From Mucilaginibacter sp. OK283 (GTDB lineage Bacteria > Bacteroidota > Bacteroidia > Sphingobacteriales > Sphingobacteriaceae), in NCBI RefSeq assembly GCF_900110415.1, contig NZ_FODR01000008.1, positions 186,001-250,000 on the forward strand: a DNA stretch of 64,000 nucleotides, read 5' to 3'. Below are positions 1 through 8,417 of the stretch, piece after piece (the first letter of the stretch is position 1; the number at the start of each line of letters is the position of its first letter). The position numbers were made by a program, and so were the translations under genes. The notes under the pieces were generated by a model that was not told the DNA's origin, ran no database searches, and saw nothing but the letters and a program-made list of their open reading frames with translations.

Positions 1-2327
1 CCCTGGTTGCCGAAGAAGGCGTTTATCTTTTAAACAAAAATGGCGAAACGGTAAATTTTAACTCAAAAGATATGCTGGGGCTTAACCTCAACACCGGTTT
101 TTGTTTCCTGGATAAGGCCCAAAACATTTGGCTTGGTGCCGATACCTATATTACGCAGTTGGTTTCAAGTTCGCCCTTATCTATTTATGACCACAATAAT
201 GGCCTGGACGGTACCATACTATCCCTTGGTAAAAAAGGCAACGATTTATATGTGGGTACCGACAAAGCGCTTTTTTATAAAAATGGTAATTCAACTTTTT
301 CTGCCATCCCCGGAACCGAAAGCGAAAACTGGAATATGTTTAATTTTGGCAGCAAACTATATTTAGCTCATCGTAAAGGGGTTTTTGAAATACAAGGCAA
401 AAAAGCTATTCCGCTCATTCATCATTGGTTTATCCAAACCCTTGGCGAGATAAAAAACAAGCCCGATTGTATGATCATGGGCACCTATAACACGGGCATC
501 TGGCTTTTATCAAAAGAAGGCAATACCTGGCACGAAAAAAAGATCAGGGGCTTTGAACAGGAAACCCGCTATATACAACAAGATGATGAAGGTAACGTAT
601 GGATAAGCCACTACAATAAAGGTATTTATAAACTAAGGCTAAACGCGCAAATGGATTCAGTAATCAGCACGGCCTTTTATGATACAAAAAACGGATTACC
701 ATCAACCCTCAACAACCGTATTTACCGGTTAAACAACCGCATTGTAGCCACCACCACCAACGGTTTTTATAGCTACAACAAAATAAAAAACAGGTTTGAA
801 CCCGATGCCATACTTGGTAAGGTGAGCCGGGGCGTTTGCATTTACACCGCTACACAAACTACCGGGGGCGATATTTACTTTTGGGGAGCCCCATCAAAAA
901 AAGTGCAAAATGCTGGCGTCTTTATAAAACAAGCTGATGGTTCGTTCAGGTTGTTGTTTACTCCATTTAAAAAAATCGCGTTGACAACACATGGCCTGCT
1001 GCCTGTTGATGTAGATGCACCGGTACTTGCGGCCGGCAACAGCCAGGTTTGGATTGGAAATTTAAAGCAGGTTGTAAATTACAACCCCAATCAGCAAACT
1101 TATTACCATAAACCGTTGCCTGTATATATCAAAACCGTAAAGGCGGCTGATTCAACCATTTTTACTACCGGGGCCGGGTTACCGCAAAACGATATTCCGT
1201 TTTCAAAAAACAGGTTGAAATTTATTTTCACAAGCCCGTTTTTTGAGGATGCCGACAAAATGCAATACCAATACCAATTAAACGGATTTGAAGATAAATG
1301 GTCGGGCTGGAGCCATGACCGCGAAGTTTCATTTACCAACCTTGCCGATGGCGATTACACCTTTTTTGTACGGGCCAAAAACATTTACGGGCAAATAAGC
1401 AGTACAGATGCTTATTCGTTTCATGTTAACGCCCCCTGGTTTAAAACCTGGTGGGCGTATTTATTTTATATACTTACAGGGTCATTGTTTTTTTACTTGT
1501 TCAGCATATTTAATAACAGCCGCATTAAAAGACAAAAGGTGGTATTGGAACGAAAGGTTAACGAAAAAACCAAGGAATTAAGTGATAAAAACGACGAAAT
1601 TTTGACCCAAAGCAGGGCGCTACAGGAATCAAACTTAACCAAAGACAAACTTTTTTCAATCATCTCGCACGATTTAAGGGGCCCAATAGGGCAGCTCAAG
1701 CAAACCCTCGACATGGTAAAATCCGGTTCGATATCGCTCGCTGAATTAGGTGAGCTTATCCCCCATCTCGATGAAAATATTGGATCGGCATTTAGCCTTA
1801 CGGATAACCTGCTTTACTGGGCAAAAAGCCAGATGGACGGCATCCAGGTACACCGGGTTTTGTTTGATATAATGGAAATTGCCGACGAAAATTATCACCT
1901 GTTTAAACTGAACACCGATAACAAACATATTGAACTGGTTAACAACATCAATAAAAGCATTGCTGTTTACGGCGACAGGGATATGATAAAGCTGGTATTG
2001 CGCAATCTGATTGGCAATGCCACTAAATTCACACCTGTTAACGGCAAAATAACCCTGGGATACAGTACTAAACCCGGCTTTGTTGAAGTGTATGTAGAAG
2101 ATACCGGCGGCGGAATGTCTGCCGAGGATATTGCCAAAATATTCCGCAGGGAAAATTTTCATAAAGATGGCACTTCGGGCGAAAAGGGCTCGGGGCTGGG
2201 GCTCTCGCTTTGCCAGGATTTTATCGAAAAAAATGGGGGTAAACTAACCATCCAAAGCCAATTGGGTAAAGGAAGTAAAATTTCTTTCTGGCTTAAAGGC
2301 GATGATAAAATAAGTGCTGTCAAATAA
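1..2327 (+). CDS. Propeller-type two-component sensor histidine kinase, 5' truncated
   Basis: Membrane sensor kinase of the two-component-regulator-propeller class common in Bacteroidota. The frame is open to the window edge (first full codon at base 3), so the N-terminus is missing; the first internal ATG is at 72. Counting from that Met: propeller-like repeats, a Y_Y_Y domain around 375-455, one membrane helix around 459-478, a coiled linker, then the kinase core with H-box SIISHDLRGPIG (His near 533), N-box RNLIGNATKF, and G-boxes VEDTGGGMS and GSGLGLSL. The chain ends after the ATPase domain, so it has no receiver or AraC domain and must pass its phosphate to a separate regulator. The ligand cannot be read from sequence; in this class it is often a glycan, which is inference here. 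Confidence 0.9.
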   Translation, partial: LVAEEGVYLLNKNGETVNFNSKDMLGLNLNTGFCFLDKAQNIWLGADTYITQLVSSSPLSIYDHNNGLDGTILSLGKKGNDLYVGTDKALFYKNGNSTFSAIPGTESENWNMFNFGSKLYLAHRKGVFEIQGKKAIPLIHHWFIQTLGEIKNKPDCMIMGTYNTGIWLLSKEGNTWHEKKIRGFEQETRYIQQDDEGNVWISHYNKGIYKLRLNAQMDSVISTAFYDTKNGLPSTLNNRIYRLNNRIVATTTNGFYSYNKIKNRFEPDAILGKVSRGVCIYTATQTTGGDIYFWGAPSKKVQNAGVFIKQADGSFRLLFTPFKKIALTTHGLLPVDVDAPVLAAGNSQVWIGNLKQVVNYNPNQQTYYHKPLPVYIKTVKAADSTIFTTGAGLPQNDIPFSKNRLKFIFTSPFFEDADKMQYQYQLNGFEDKWSGWSHDREVSFTNLADGDYTFFVRAKNIYGQISSTDAYSFHVNAPWFKTWWAYLFYILTGSLFFYLFSIFNNSRIKRQKVVLERKVNEKTKELSDKNDEILTQSRALQESNLTKDKLFSIISHDLRGPIGQLKQTLDMVKSGSISLAELGELIPHLDENIGSAFSLTDNLLYWAKSQMDGIQVHRVLFDIMEIADENYHLFKLNTDNKHIELVNNINKSIAVYGDRDMIKLVLRNLIGNATKFTPVNGKITLGYSTKPGFVEVYVEDTGGGMSAEDIAKIFRRENFHKDGTSGEKGSGLGLSLCQDFIEKNGGKLTIQSQLGKGSKISFWLKGDDKISAVK

Positions 2328-2390
2328 ACGCTACAATCCTCCCCTACTTTAAACAAAAATTGTAGATTTACCGCAAATTCTTCAAAAAAC

Positions 2391-3584
2391 ATGAATATCC
2401 ACGAATATCAGGGCAAAGCGATATTAAAAAGCTTTGGCGTACGAGTACAGGAAGGCATTGTTGCTGATACACCCGAAGAGGCTGTTGCAGCTGCCCAAAA
2501 ATTGAAAGAAGACCTGGGATCAAGCTGGGTGGTTATAAAAGCCCAGATCCATGCCGGTGGCCGTGGTAAAGGCGGTGGCGTAAAGCTGGCCAAAAATCAC
2601 GATCAGGTTAAAGAAATTGCAGGCAATATTATTGGCATGCAACTGGTTACCCCACAAACCGGCCCCGAAGGTAAAAAAGTAAAAAAAGTTTTAGTTGCCC
2701 AGGATGTTTACTATCCTGGCGAAAGCGAAACTAAAGAGTTTTATATGAGTGTACTGCTTGATAGGGCTAAAGGCCGTAACATTATCATGTACAGCACCGA
2801 AGGCGGTATGGATATCGAAGAAGTTGCACACTCAACCCCCGAACTGATATTTAAAGAAGAAATTGATCCTAAAGTTGGCCTGCAGGCTTTCCAAACCCGC
2901 AAAATCGCTTTCAACTTAGGCTTATCGGGCGAGGCTTTTAAGGATATGACCAAATTCATCGCGGCATTGTACAAAGCTTACGATGCAACCGATTCATCGC
3001 AGTTTGAAATTAACCCGGTATTAAAAACATCTGATAACAAAATTTTAGCTGTTGATGCCAAAGTTAACATTGATGATAACGCCCTATACCGTCACCCGGA
3101 TTACGCTGCTATGCGCGATACCGACGAGGAAGACCCTACTGAAGTTGAAGCCAGCAAATCAAACCTTAACTATGTAAAGCTTGATGGCAACGTAGGCTGC
3201 ATGGTTAATGGTGCCGGCTTAGCTATGGCCACCATGGATATTATTAAAATTGCCGGCGGCGAGCCTGCCAACTTCCTTGACGTTGGTGGTACTGCCAATG
3301 CCGAAACCGTAAAAGCAGGTTTCAACATCATCCTGAGCGATCCGAACGTTAAAGCCATCCTGATCAACATCTTTGGCGGTATCGTTCGTTGCGACCGTGT
3401 TGCACAGGGTGTTATTGACGCCTACAAAGAAATTGGCAACATCCCTGTACCTATCATTGTTCGTTTACAAGGCACAAACGCCGCCGAAGCAAAAGAATTG
3501 ATAGATAACTCAGGGTTAAAAGTATACTCGGCCATTTTGCTTAAAGAAGCTGCCGAAAGAGTAAAAGAAGTATTGGCTTTGTAG
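2391..3584 (+). CDS. sucC: Succinyl-CoA ligase [ADP-forming] subunit beta
   Basis: TCA-cycle enzyme subunit that, with SucD, interconverts succinyl-CoA and succinate with substrate-level phosphorylation in the cytoplasm. The 397 residues match the usual SucC length of about 390-400. The N-terminal ATP-grasp half carries the glycine-rich HAGGRGKGGGVKL segment near residue 54 and begins MNIHEYQGK, as is typical. The C-terminal ligase domain shows GNVGCMVNGAGLAM near 266 and LINIFGGIVRCD. It starts 63 nt after the sensor kinase and is followed by a strong terminator. No sucD is adjacent, so the alpha subunit must be encoded elsewhere; this separation is not rare in Bacteroidota. Confidence 0.97.
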   Translation: MNIHEYQGKAILKSFGVRVQEGIVADTPEEAVAAAQKLKEDLGSSWVVIKAQIHAGGRGKGGGVKLAKNHDQVKEIAGNIIGMQLVTPQTGPEGKKVKKVLVAQDVYYPGESETKEFYMSVLLDRAKGRNIIMYSTEGGMDIEEVAHSTPELIFKEEIDPKVGLQAFQTRKIAFNLGLSGEAFKDMTKFIAALYKAYDATDSSQFEINPVLKTSDNKILAVDAKVNIDDNALYRHPDYAAMRDTDEEDPTEVEASKSNLNYVKLDGNVGCMVNGAGLAMATMDIIKIAGGEPANFLDVGGTANAETVKAGFNIILSDPNVKAILINIFGGIVRCDRVAQGVIDAYKEIGNIPVPIIVRLQGTNAAEAKELIDNSGLKVYSAILLKEAAERVKEVLAL

Positions 3585-3619
3585 TTAAAGCAGATTATGT
3601 TGTAGTTAAAGCCGATTAT
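3581..3619. repeat. Short direct duplication over the sucC stop
   Basis: GTAGTTAAAGCAGATTAT (3581-3598) is repeated with one change at 3602-3619, 21 nt apart. The first copy contains the sucC stop codon (TAG, 3582-3584). It looks like a small tandem duplication at the gene end. Confidence 0.7.
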
Positions 3620-3631
3620 AATATATTGGAA

Positions 3632-3669
3632 GAGGCGATGGGTATAAACTCATCGCCTTTTGTTTTTTT
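3632..3669 (+). terminator. Rho-independent terminator after sucC
   Basis: GAGGCGATG (3632-3640) pairs with CATCGCCT (3651-3658) around a 10-nt loop, followed by a T-rich run to 3669. Confidence 0.85.
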
Positions 3670-3739
3670 GTAGGACCGCATTACATGGGCTCCCCCATGC
3701 AATTCACGCATCACGTTATCCACAAGCATCATTTAAAAC

Positions 3740-3803
3740 AAAATGTCATTTCGAACGAACCGGCGTAGGCTTTGTGCGCGGGGGTGAGGAGAAATGACAT
3801 TTT
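3740..3803. repeat. Palindromic repeat with AAATGTCATTTC ends
   Basis: AAAATGTCATTTC (3740-3752) is exactly inverted as GAAATGACATTTT (3791-3803), closing a GC-rich 38-nt centre. It lies just downstream of the stop codon of the YcaQ-like gene on the opposite strand. Shape and composition suggest a dispersed REP/MITE-type unit, and it might also act as that gene's terminator. Confidence 0.65.
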
Positions 3804-3824
3804 TTTAGTTTTACCCCTCCCCCA

Positions 3825-5015
3825 TCAAAAAGCAGTCCCAATAACCTCCAGATAATCAACCCTATTTGACTTTTTAAAAACAATATCCCGGCAGTTATTA
3901 AATAGAATAAAGGCTTTTAGCGCCGCTGTTATCTTCCCTATCATGGCCTCGTCAAGCTCTACCTCCTCAAAATGCAGGTTATGCACAATTAGTACTTTTT
4001 GTTTTCTGTCGGCTTTGGCATCCATGCGGGCTACAAAGGTGTCGCCTACCAGTACCGGTAAACAGAAATAGCCGTACTTGCGTTTGGGCGCGGGCACAAA
4101 GCATTCAATCTGATAGTCAAAGTCAAAAAAGTCCCTCAAGCGGTGCCTGAATACATTCAGGATATCAAAGGGCGAAAGGATAAAAGCATCACCCGCCAGT
4201 TCAACCTCGGTTTGCTGGCCAGGCAACATATAAAGCGGGGCGCTTTTTAACCCTTCTACCTGTACGATGCGCACTTCGCCTGTGGCTACCATTTTCTCCA
4301 GTTCTTTTTTAACCAGGTTGCCCTTTACATAACGGGCGCGCCAGGCCATTTCTTTAACGTAGGCTATCCCCAATGCACCCAGCGTTCGCCTGATCACGAA
4401 GCGGGCAAATTCCTCTGCCGTGGGCATGGTTAAATCCGTATCCGGCGGAATTAAATTTATCGGCACATCATATACTTTATGAAAACTTTTAGTGCGGGTG
4501 ATGGTCAGTTTGCCATCCAGGTACAACCGTTCGAGCGCCACTTTGGCCGGGCGCCAATCCCACCAGCCCGAGCTGGCCTCCAGCCGGTCGTTCTCAAAAT
4601 CACCAACCATCAGGGGACCTTCGCGTTCCACCCGGTCAAGCACCTGTTTCATGAGGCGGGTCTCTGCCGGTGTCAGGGGCTTCCGGTTTACCGAAAAACC
4701 TTCCTTAACGGGCAACGAAAAACGAAAATCCCTCATCGGGATATACCCCGCGTCGGAAGTAAAATATTCAAATATCCGGCCGTCTGCTGTCAGCTCGCCC
4801 AGCCATTCCGGCTCATAATCGGGTACGCGTGCGGCCATCACGTGGTGATGCGCCCTTTCCACCACGTAGTTGGTATCCAGCTGCACAAAACCCAGGTGAT
4901 CAATAAGCCGGTAAACCGCCTCAATCCCCGTCCCAAACTGCTCCTGCCTGGCTAACCCGGCAGCGTGAAGGATGATTTTTCGGGCCTGTGGTTTTGATAG
5001 TATCAGAGGTTCCAT
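3825..5015 (-). CDS. YcaQ/AlkZ-type winged-helix DNA glycosylase-like protein
   Basis: Belongs to the HTH_42 (formerly DUF1006) family, whose members YcaQ/AlkX and AlkZ are DNA glycosylases acting on alkylation damage and interstrand crosslinks. The 396-residue length fits. The family's catalytic QxD/QxQ element is visible as FVQLDTNYVVERAHHH (Gln and Asp near residues 44-46), followed by YEPEWLGEL and RIFEYFTSDAGYIPMRDF, which resemble the YcaQ motif before its winged helices. It lies downstream of parE on the same strand, 138 nt apart, and converges with sucC. The glycosylase role rests on the family; the QxD form points to the YcaQ rather than the AlkZ subgroup. Confidence 0.8.
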   Translation of the reverse strand: MEPLILSKPQARKIILHAAGLARQEQFGTGIEAVYRLIDHLGFVQLDTNYVVERAHHHVMAARVPDYEPEWLGELTADGRIFEYFTSDAGYIPMRDFRFSLPVKEGFSVNRKPLTPAETRLMKQVLDRVEREGPLMVGDFENDRLEASSGWWDWRPAKVALERLYLDGKLTITRTKSFHKVYDVPINLIPPDTDLTMPTAEEFARFVIRRTLGALGIAYVKEMAWRARYVKGNLVKKELEKMVATGEVRIVQVEGLKSAPLYMLPGQQTEVELAGDAFILSPFDILNVFRHRLRDFFDFDYQIECFVPAPKRKYGYFCLPVLVGDTFVARMDAKADRKQKVLIVHNLHFEEVELDEAMIGKITAALKAFILFNNCRDIVFKKSNRVDYLEVIGTAF

Positions 5016-5153
5016 ACCAATTCGTTTTTCAGCAGAGGCACATCACATAAACCTCCGCAAAAATTCCGTTCGCAATTAGGTCATTACCATTTTTCGGCCT
5101 GACGACATTACCCGCAATGGGGCGTGCATTATGTATTATGATAACAAATCGGG

Positions 5154-7049
5154 TTAAACTGCAACTGGCAATGCCACCCCATCGGCCTCTTCGGCAACCA
5201 GCGGGTTAATGCTTTCATCATCTTTTTCAACCCGCAGGTTGTTTACAATGTGCATCTGGCGGGTTGGCGTGTTTTTGCCCATAAAATATTCCAGCAGGCC
5301 TTTAATATTGGCGTCTTTCAGGATCACGGGATCAAGGCGAATATCTTTACCTATAAACAAGCCAAATTCATCGGGCGAAATCTCACCCAATCCTTTAAAG
5401 CGGGTAATCTCGGGCTTGTTGCCTAATTTGGCTATGGCGTTACGGCGTTCCTCATCGCTGTAGCAATAAATGGTTTCTTTTTTATTACGGACCCTAAATA
5501 GCGGTGTTTGCAGGATAAACACGTGGCCAGCCTTTACCAGGTCGGGGAAAAACTGCAAAAAGAAAGTCATCAGCAGCAGGCGGATGTGCATGCCATCCAC
5601 GTCGGCATCAGTAGCTATTACGATGTTGTTGTACCGCAGGGCATCCAGACCATCTTCAATATTAAGGGCGTGCTGTAGCAGGTTAAACTCTTCGTTTTCG
5701 TAAACTACCTTTTTGGTTAGACCGAAACAGTTAAGCGGTTTACCTTTTAAGCTAAAAACGGCCTGGGTCATTACATCGCGCGATTTGGTGATGCTTCCGC
5801 TGGCCGAATCACCCTCGGTAATAAACAGTGTAGTATCCTGGCGACGCTCGTGGGTATCTTCAAAATGCAGTTTACAATCGCGCAGCTTACGGTTATGTAA
5901 TGATGCTTTTTTGGCGCGCTCATTGGCCAGCTTTTTGATGCCGGCAATGTCTTTACGCTCCCGCTCTGATTGCAGAATGCGTTTTAATAATGCATCGGCA
6001 GCAGCCGGATTTTTATGCAGGTAATTATCCAGTTCCTTTTTCAGGAAATCGTTGATGAAACCACGCACCGATGGCCCTTCGGGGCCAATATTTTGCGAGC
6101 CAAGTTTGGTTTTAGTTTGCGATTCAAAAACCGGCTCCTGTACCTTAATGGCTATAGCCGCAACTATAGATGCGCGGATATCGGCAGCATCAAATTCCTT
6201 TTTATAAAACTCGCGGATGGTTTTAACAACTGCTTCGCGGAAAGCAGCCTGGTGGGTACCGCCCTGTGTAGTGTTCTGGCCGTTTACAAACGAGTAATAT
6301 TCCTCGCCATATTGCTGCCCGTGGGTCATGGCTATTTCAATATCCTCGCCTTTAAGGTGGATGATAGGATAGCGCAGCGTTTCTACATCGGTATTACGCG
6401 TAAGCAAATCATACAGCCCACGTTCCGAAAAATATTTTTGACCGTTAAAGTTAATGGTAAGGCCCGAGTTGAGGAACACATAGTTCCAGATCATACTCTC
6501 AACAAACTCCGGGATAAAACGGTAATGCCTGAAAATGGTATCGTCGGGTATAAAGTTAATAGCCGTACCGTTGCGTTGCGTGGTTTCCTTTTCGGGTTCG
6601 TCCCGAATCAACTCGCCTTTGGCAAATTCGGCCAATTTGGTACGGCCGTCGCGGTATGATTGTACAATGAAATTGTTCGACAGCGCGTTTACCGCCTTGG
6701 TACCCACACCATTTAACCCTACCGATTTTTGGAAGGCCTTGCTATCATATTTACCGCCGGTATTTATTTTACTTACGCAATCAATAACCTTACCCAACGG
6801 GATACCGCGGCCATAATCGCGCACCGATACTTTATGATCGCTCATATTTACCTCAATGGTGCGGCCGCTGCCCATTACAAACTCATCTATCGAGTTATCA
6901 ACAATCTCTTTAAGCAATACGTATACCCCATCATCATAAGCCGAGCCATCGCCCAGTTTACCAATATACATACCTGGGCGTAAACGGATGTGCTCCTTCC
7001 AATCGAGCGAGCGGATACTATCTTCACTGTAATTAACTGGTTCTGCCAT
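5154..7049 (-). CDS. parE: DNA topoisomerase IV subunit B (type IIA topoisomerase ATPase subunit)
   Basis: ATPase and TOPRIM subunit of a type IIA topoisomerase that decatenates daughter chromosomes. The 631 residues suit ParE. The GHKL ATPase domain is visible as KEIVDNSIDEFVMG and VRDYGRGIPLG near the N-terminus, then GLNGVGTKAVNALS. The TOPRIM domain has EGDSASG near 410-416 and DADVDGMHIR near 479-487, supplying the Mg-binding acidic residues. ParE is preferred over GyrB because of the short length, the ITRFKGLGEISPDEF region and the FGLTKKVVYENEEFNLL segment. No parC lies next to it: upstream is a small secreted protein gene and downstream the YcaQ-like gene. A GyrB paralogue cannot be fully excluded. 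Confidence 0.9.
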   Translation of the reverse strand: MAEPVNYSEDSIRSLDWKEHIRLRPGMYIGKLGDGSAYDDGVYVLLKEIVDNSIDEFVMGSGRTIEVNMSDHKVSVRDYGRGIPLGKVIDCVSKINTGGKYDSKAFQKSVGLNGVGTKAVNALSNNFIVQSYRDGRTKLAEFAKGELIRDEPEKETTQRNGTAINFIPDDTIFRHYRFIPEFVESMIWNYVFLNSGLTINFNGQKYFSERGLYDLLTRNTDVETLRYPIIHLKGEDIEIAMTHGQQYGEEYYSFVNGQNTTQGGTHQAAFREAVVKTIREFYKKEFDAADIRASIVAAIAIKVQEPVFESQTKTKLGSQNIGPEGPSVRGFINDFLKKELDNYLHKNPAAADALLKRILQSERERKDIAGIKKLANERAKKASLHNRKLRDCKLHFEDTHERRQDTTLFITEGDSASGSITKSRDVMTQAVFSLKGKPLNCFGLTKKVVYENEEFNLLQHALNIEDGLDALRYNNIVIATDADVDGMHIRLLLMTFFLQFFPDLVKAGHVFILQTPLFRVRNKKETIYCYSDEERRNAIAKLGNKPEITRFKGLGEISPDEFGLFIGKDIRLDPVILKDANIKGLLEYFMGKNTPTRQMHIVNNLRVEKDDESINPLVAEEADGVALPVAV

Positions 7050-7094
7050 TTATAAAGTAGAATTTTAAAGCAGGTGTTACTATGCACCTATTTG

Positions 7095-7102
7095 CAAAAA
7101 TA
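7095..7102 (-). promoter_or_regulatory. Possible -7 box for parE
   Basis: On the minus strand TATTTTTG fits the Bacteroidota TAnnTTTG -7 box and lies 46 nt before the parE ATG. No TTTG is seen at the usual -33 spacing, so the call is weak. Confidence 0.3.
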
Positions 7103-7154
7103 AAGTTTCGGTAATGAATTGAGTATCCAAAACTGTTAACTTACTAACATAATG

Positions 7155-7832
7155 TTAATGAATCTTAAACTTAAGGCAATTGCTGGCCCTATCGGCGTTC
7201 CGGAAAAATTCGGGATCTTTTTCGTTGGTAAAGCAAACCGCCATAATTGTACCGGTATGGTTACGCTGCAAAATAATGAGTAAGGCGTATTTGTAGCTTT
7301 TGGTTTCGGGCATGTCCATCAGGGTTAGCAGGTACGATTTACCGGCATCGGCATTATAACGCGCCAGCACATTGGCCGGAATGGGCCTTACAAAATTGTC
7401 CTGTTCGCCAGAAAAATTAGTTGCCTGTGCTTTACCAACCTCCAGGTATGACGAATCGGGATTTTGCTGTTCATGGTTGCGCTCCAAACTCAGCCAGTTT
7501 TGTTTTAAGGATTTTACCTGGAACCATATCTCAAACTCACGCCCCGGAATTTCCATAGCATAGTCAAACGAAAAATTCTCGTTATTTACGGCCGGAATCT
7601 CTCTGAAACCTTTTGGGAAGGTAAAAGTAACATTGGCATTGGCCAAAATTTTTGAAAACTCGCGAAATTCCGTGCTACCCTTAACCGGCTTAACCGTTAC
7701 AGCAGGCAGGGACTTTTTCCTGTGTGCGGCCAAATATAACGGACGCTTTGCCTGTGCAAAAACATCTGTAATGCATAGCAATAGTATAGCCTGAAGTAAA
7801 ATACATTTAAGCTGCTTCACAATAGTTTTCAT
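7155..7832 (-). CDS. Secreted protein of unknown function
   Basis: 225 residues with a lipid-poor Sec signal peptide (hydrophobic CILLQAILLLCITDVFAQA, cleavage expected after the Ala-Gln-Ala region). The mature part has no motif I recognise. The phrases NANVTFTFPKGFREIP and FDYAMEIPGREFEIWFQVKS suggest a beta-rich fold. The C-terminal half carries LTLMDMPETKSYKYALLIILQ and a FTNEKDPEFFRNADRA helix. It is probably periplasmic and is encoded alone: parE follows on the same strand 105 nt downstream, and the acetyltransferase gene is divergent upstream. I cannot assign a function. Confidence 0.75.
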   Translation of the reverse strand: MKTIVKQLKCILLQAILLLCITDVFAQAKRPLYLAAHRKKSLPAVTVKPVKGSTEFREFSKILANANVTFTFPKGFREIPAVNNENFSFDYAMEIPGREFEIWFQVKSLKQNWLSLERNHEQQNPDSSYLEVGKAQATNFSGEQDNFVRPIPANVLARYNADAGKSYLLTLMDMPETKSYKYALLIILQRNHTGTIMAVCFTNEKDPEFFRNADRASNCLKFKIH

Positions 7833-8076
7833 TAACGCGAAACCAGGGCTGTTTCTTTATGTAATTCTATAAAAATAGAACCACAAATCAAAATTAATTA
7901 TAATTTAAAAACACAAACAACTAAGTTAATATCAGCTATTTGCATTAGTTAAATGGCATCTTATACCACTTTCCTCTTTTTATTTAGCCGGATAAAAAAT
8001 CAACCAAAAATACTGCAACAAAATAGCTTTATAAATTTTGTTACTAATTTAGTTTCGGCACAAATTTAAAAAAAAC

Positions 8077-8370
8077 ATGAAATACCAGGACATCCCACTT
8101 ATTAATAACGAAGCCATGCACAATTTTGAACTTATTGTAGATGGCAACAGGGCCTTTATTGATTACAAGTTAAAGGGCGATAAAATTTACCTGATACATA
8201 CAGAAGTACCCGTAGAAATGGAGGGCAATGGTGTTGCTGCCGCGCTTGTTGAAAAGGCCTTTAATTATATTGAAGAACGCCACCTGAAAATTGTGCCGCT
8301 TTGCGCATATATCATTGCTTATTTAAAACGCCATCCCGAGTGGAAGCGTTTACTTGCAATAGCAGAATAA
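8077..8370 (+). CDS. Small GNAT-fold N-acetyltransferase-like protein (NATD1 type)
   Basis: A 97-residue single-domain member of the GCN5-like acetyltransferase group related to NATD1/YidJ. These are minimal GNAT proteins keeping the acetyl-CoA binding core but lacking most of the substrate side. The core reads VPVEMEGNGVAAALVEKAF (pyrophosphate-binding loop form GxGxA, residues 48-66), then KIVPLCAYIIAYLKRHPEW, a hallmark C-terminal stretch of the group. The physiological substrate of such proteins is generally unknown. The gene is monocistronic, with a shared hairpin terminator separating it from the convergent secreted-protein gene downstream. Confidence 0.88.
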   Translation: MKYQDIPLINNEAMHNFELIVDGNRAFIDYKLKGDKIYLIHTEVPVEMEGNGVAAALVEKAFNYIEERHLKIVPLCAYIIAYLKRHPEWKRLLAIAE

Positions 8371-8377
8371 GCTTAAA

Positions 8378-8413
8378 GAAATCGCCCGGCAATATCATGT
8401 TCCTGGGCGGTTT
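8378..8413. terminator. Bidirectional terminator between convergent genes
   Basis: AAATCGCCCGG pairs with CCTGGGCGGTTT across an 11-nt loop. The A-run on the left and T-run on the right let it serve the acetyltransferase gene (+) and the secreted-protein gene ending at 8418 (-). Confidence 0.75.
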
Positions 8414-8417
8414 GCTT

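Noticed and set aside
4479..4955. Long open frames on the strand opposite the YcaQ-like gene
   Set aside because: Composition follows the real gene in the other strand, there is no family resemblance, and the YcaQ motifs are clear.
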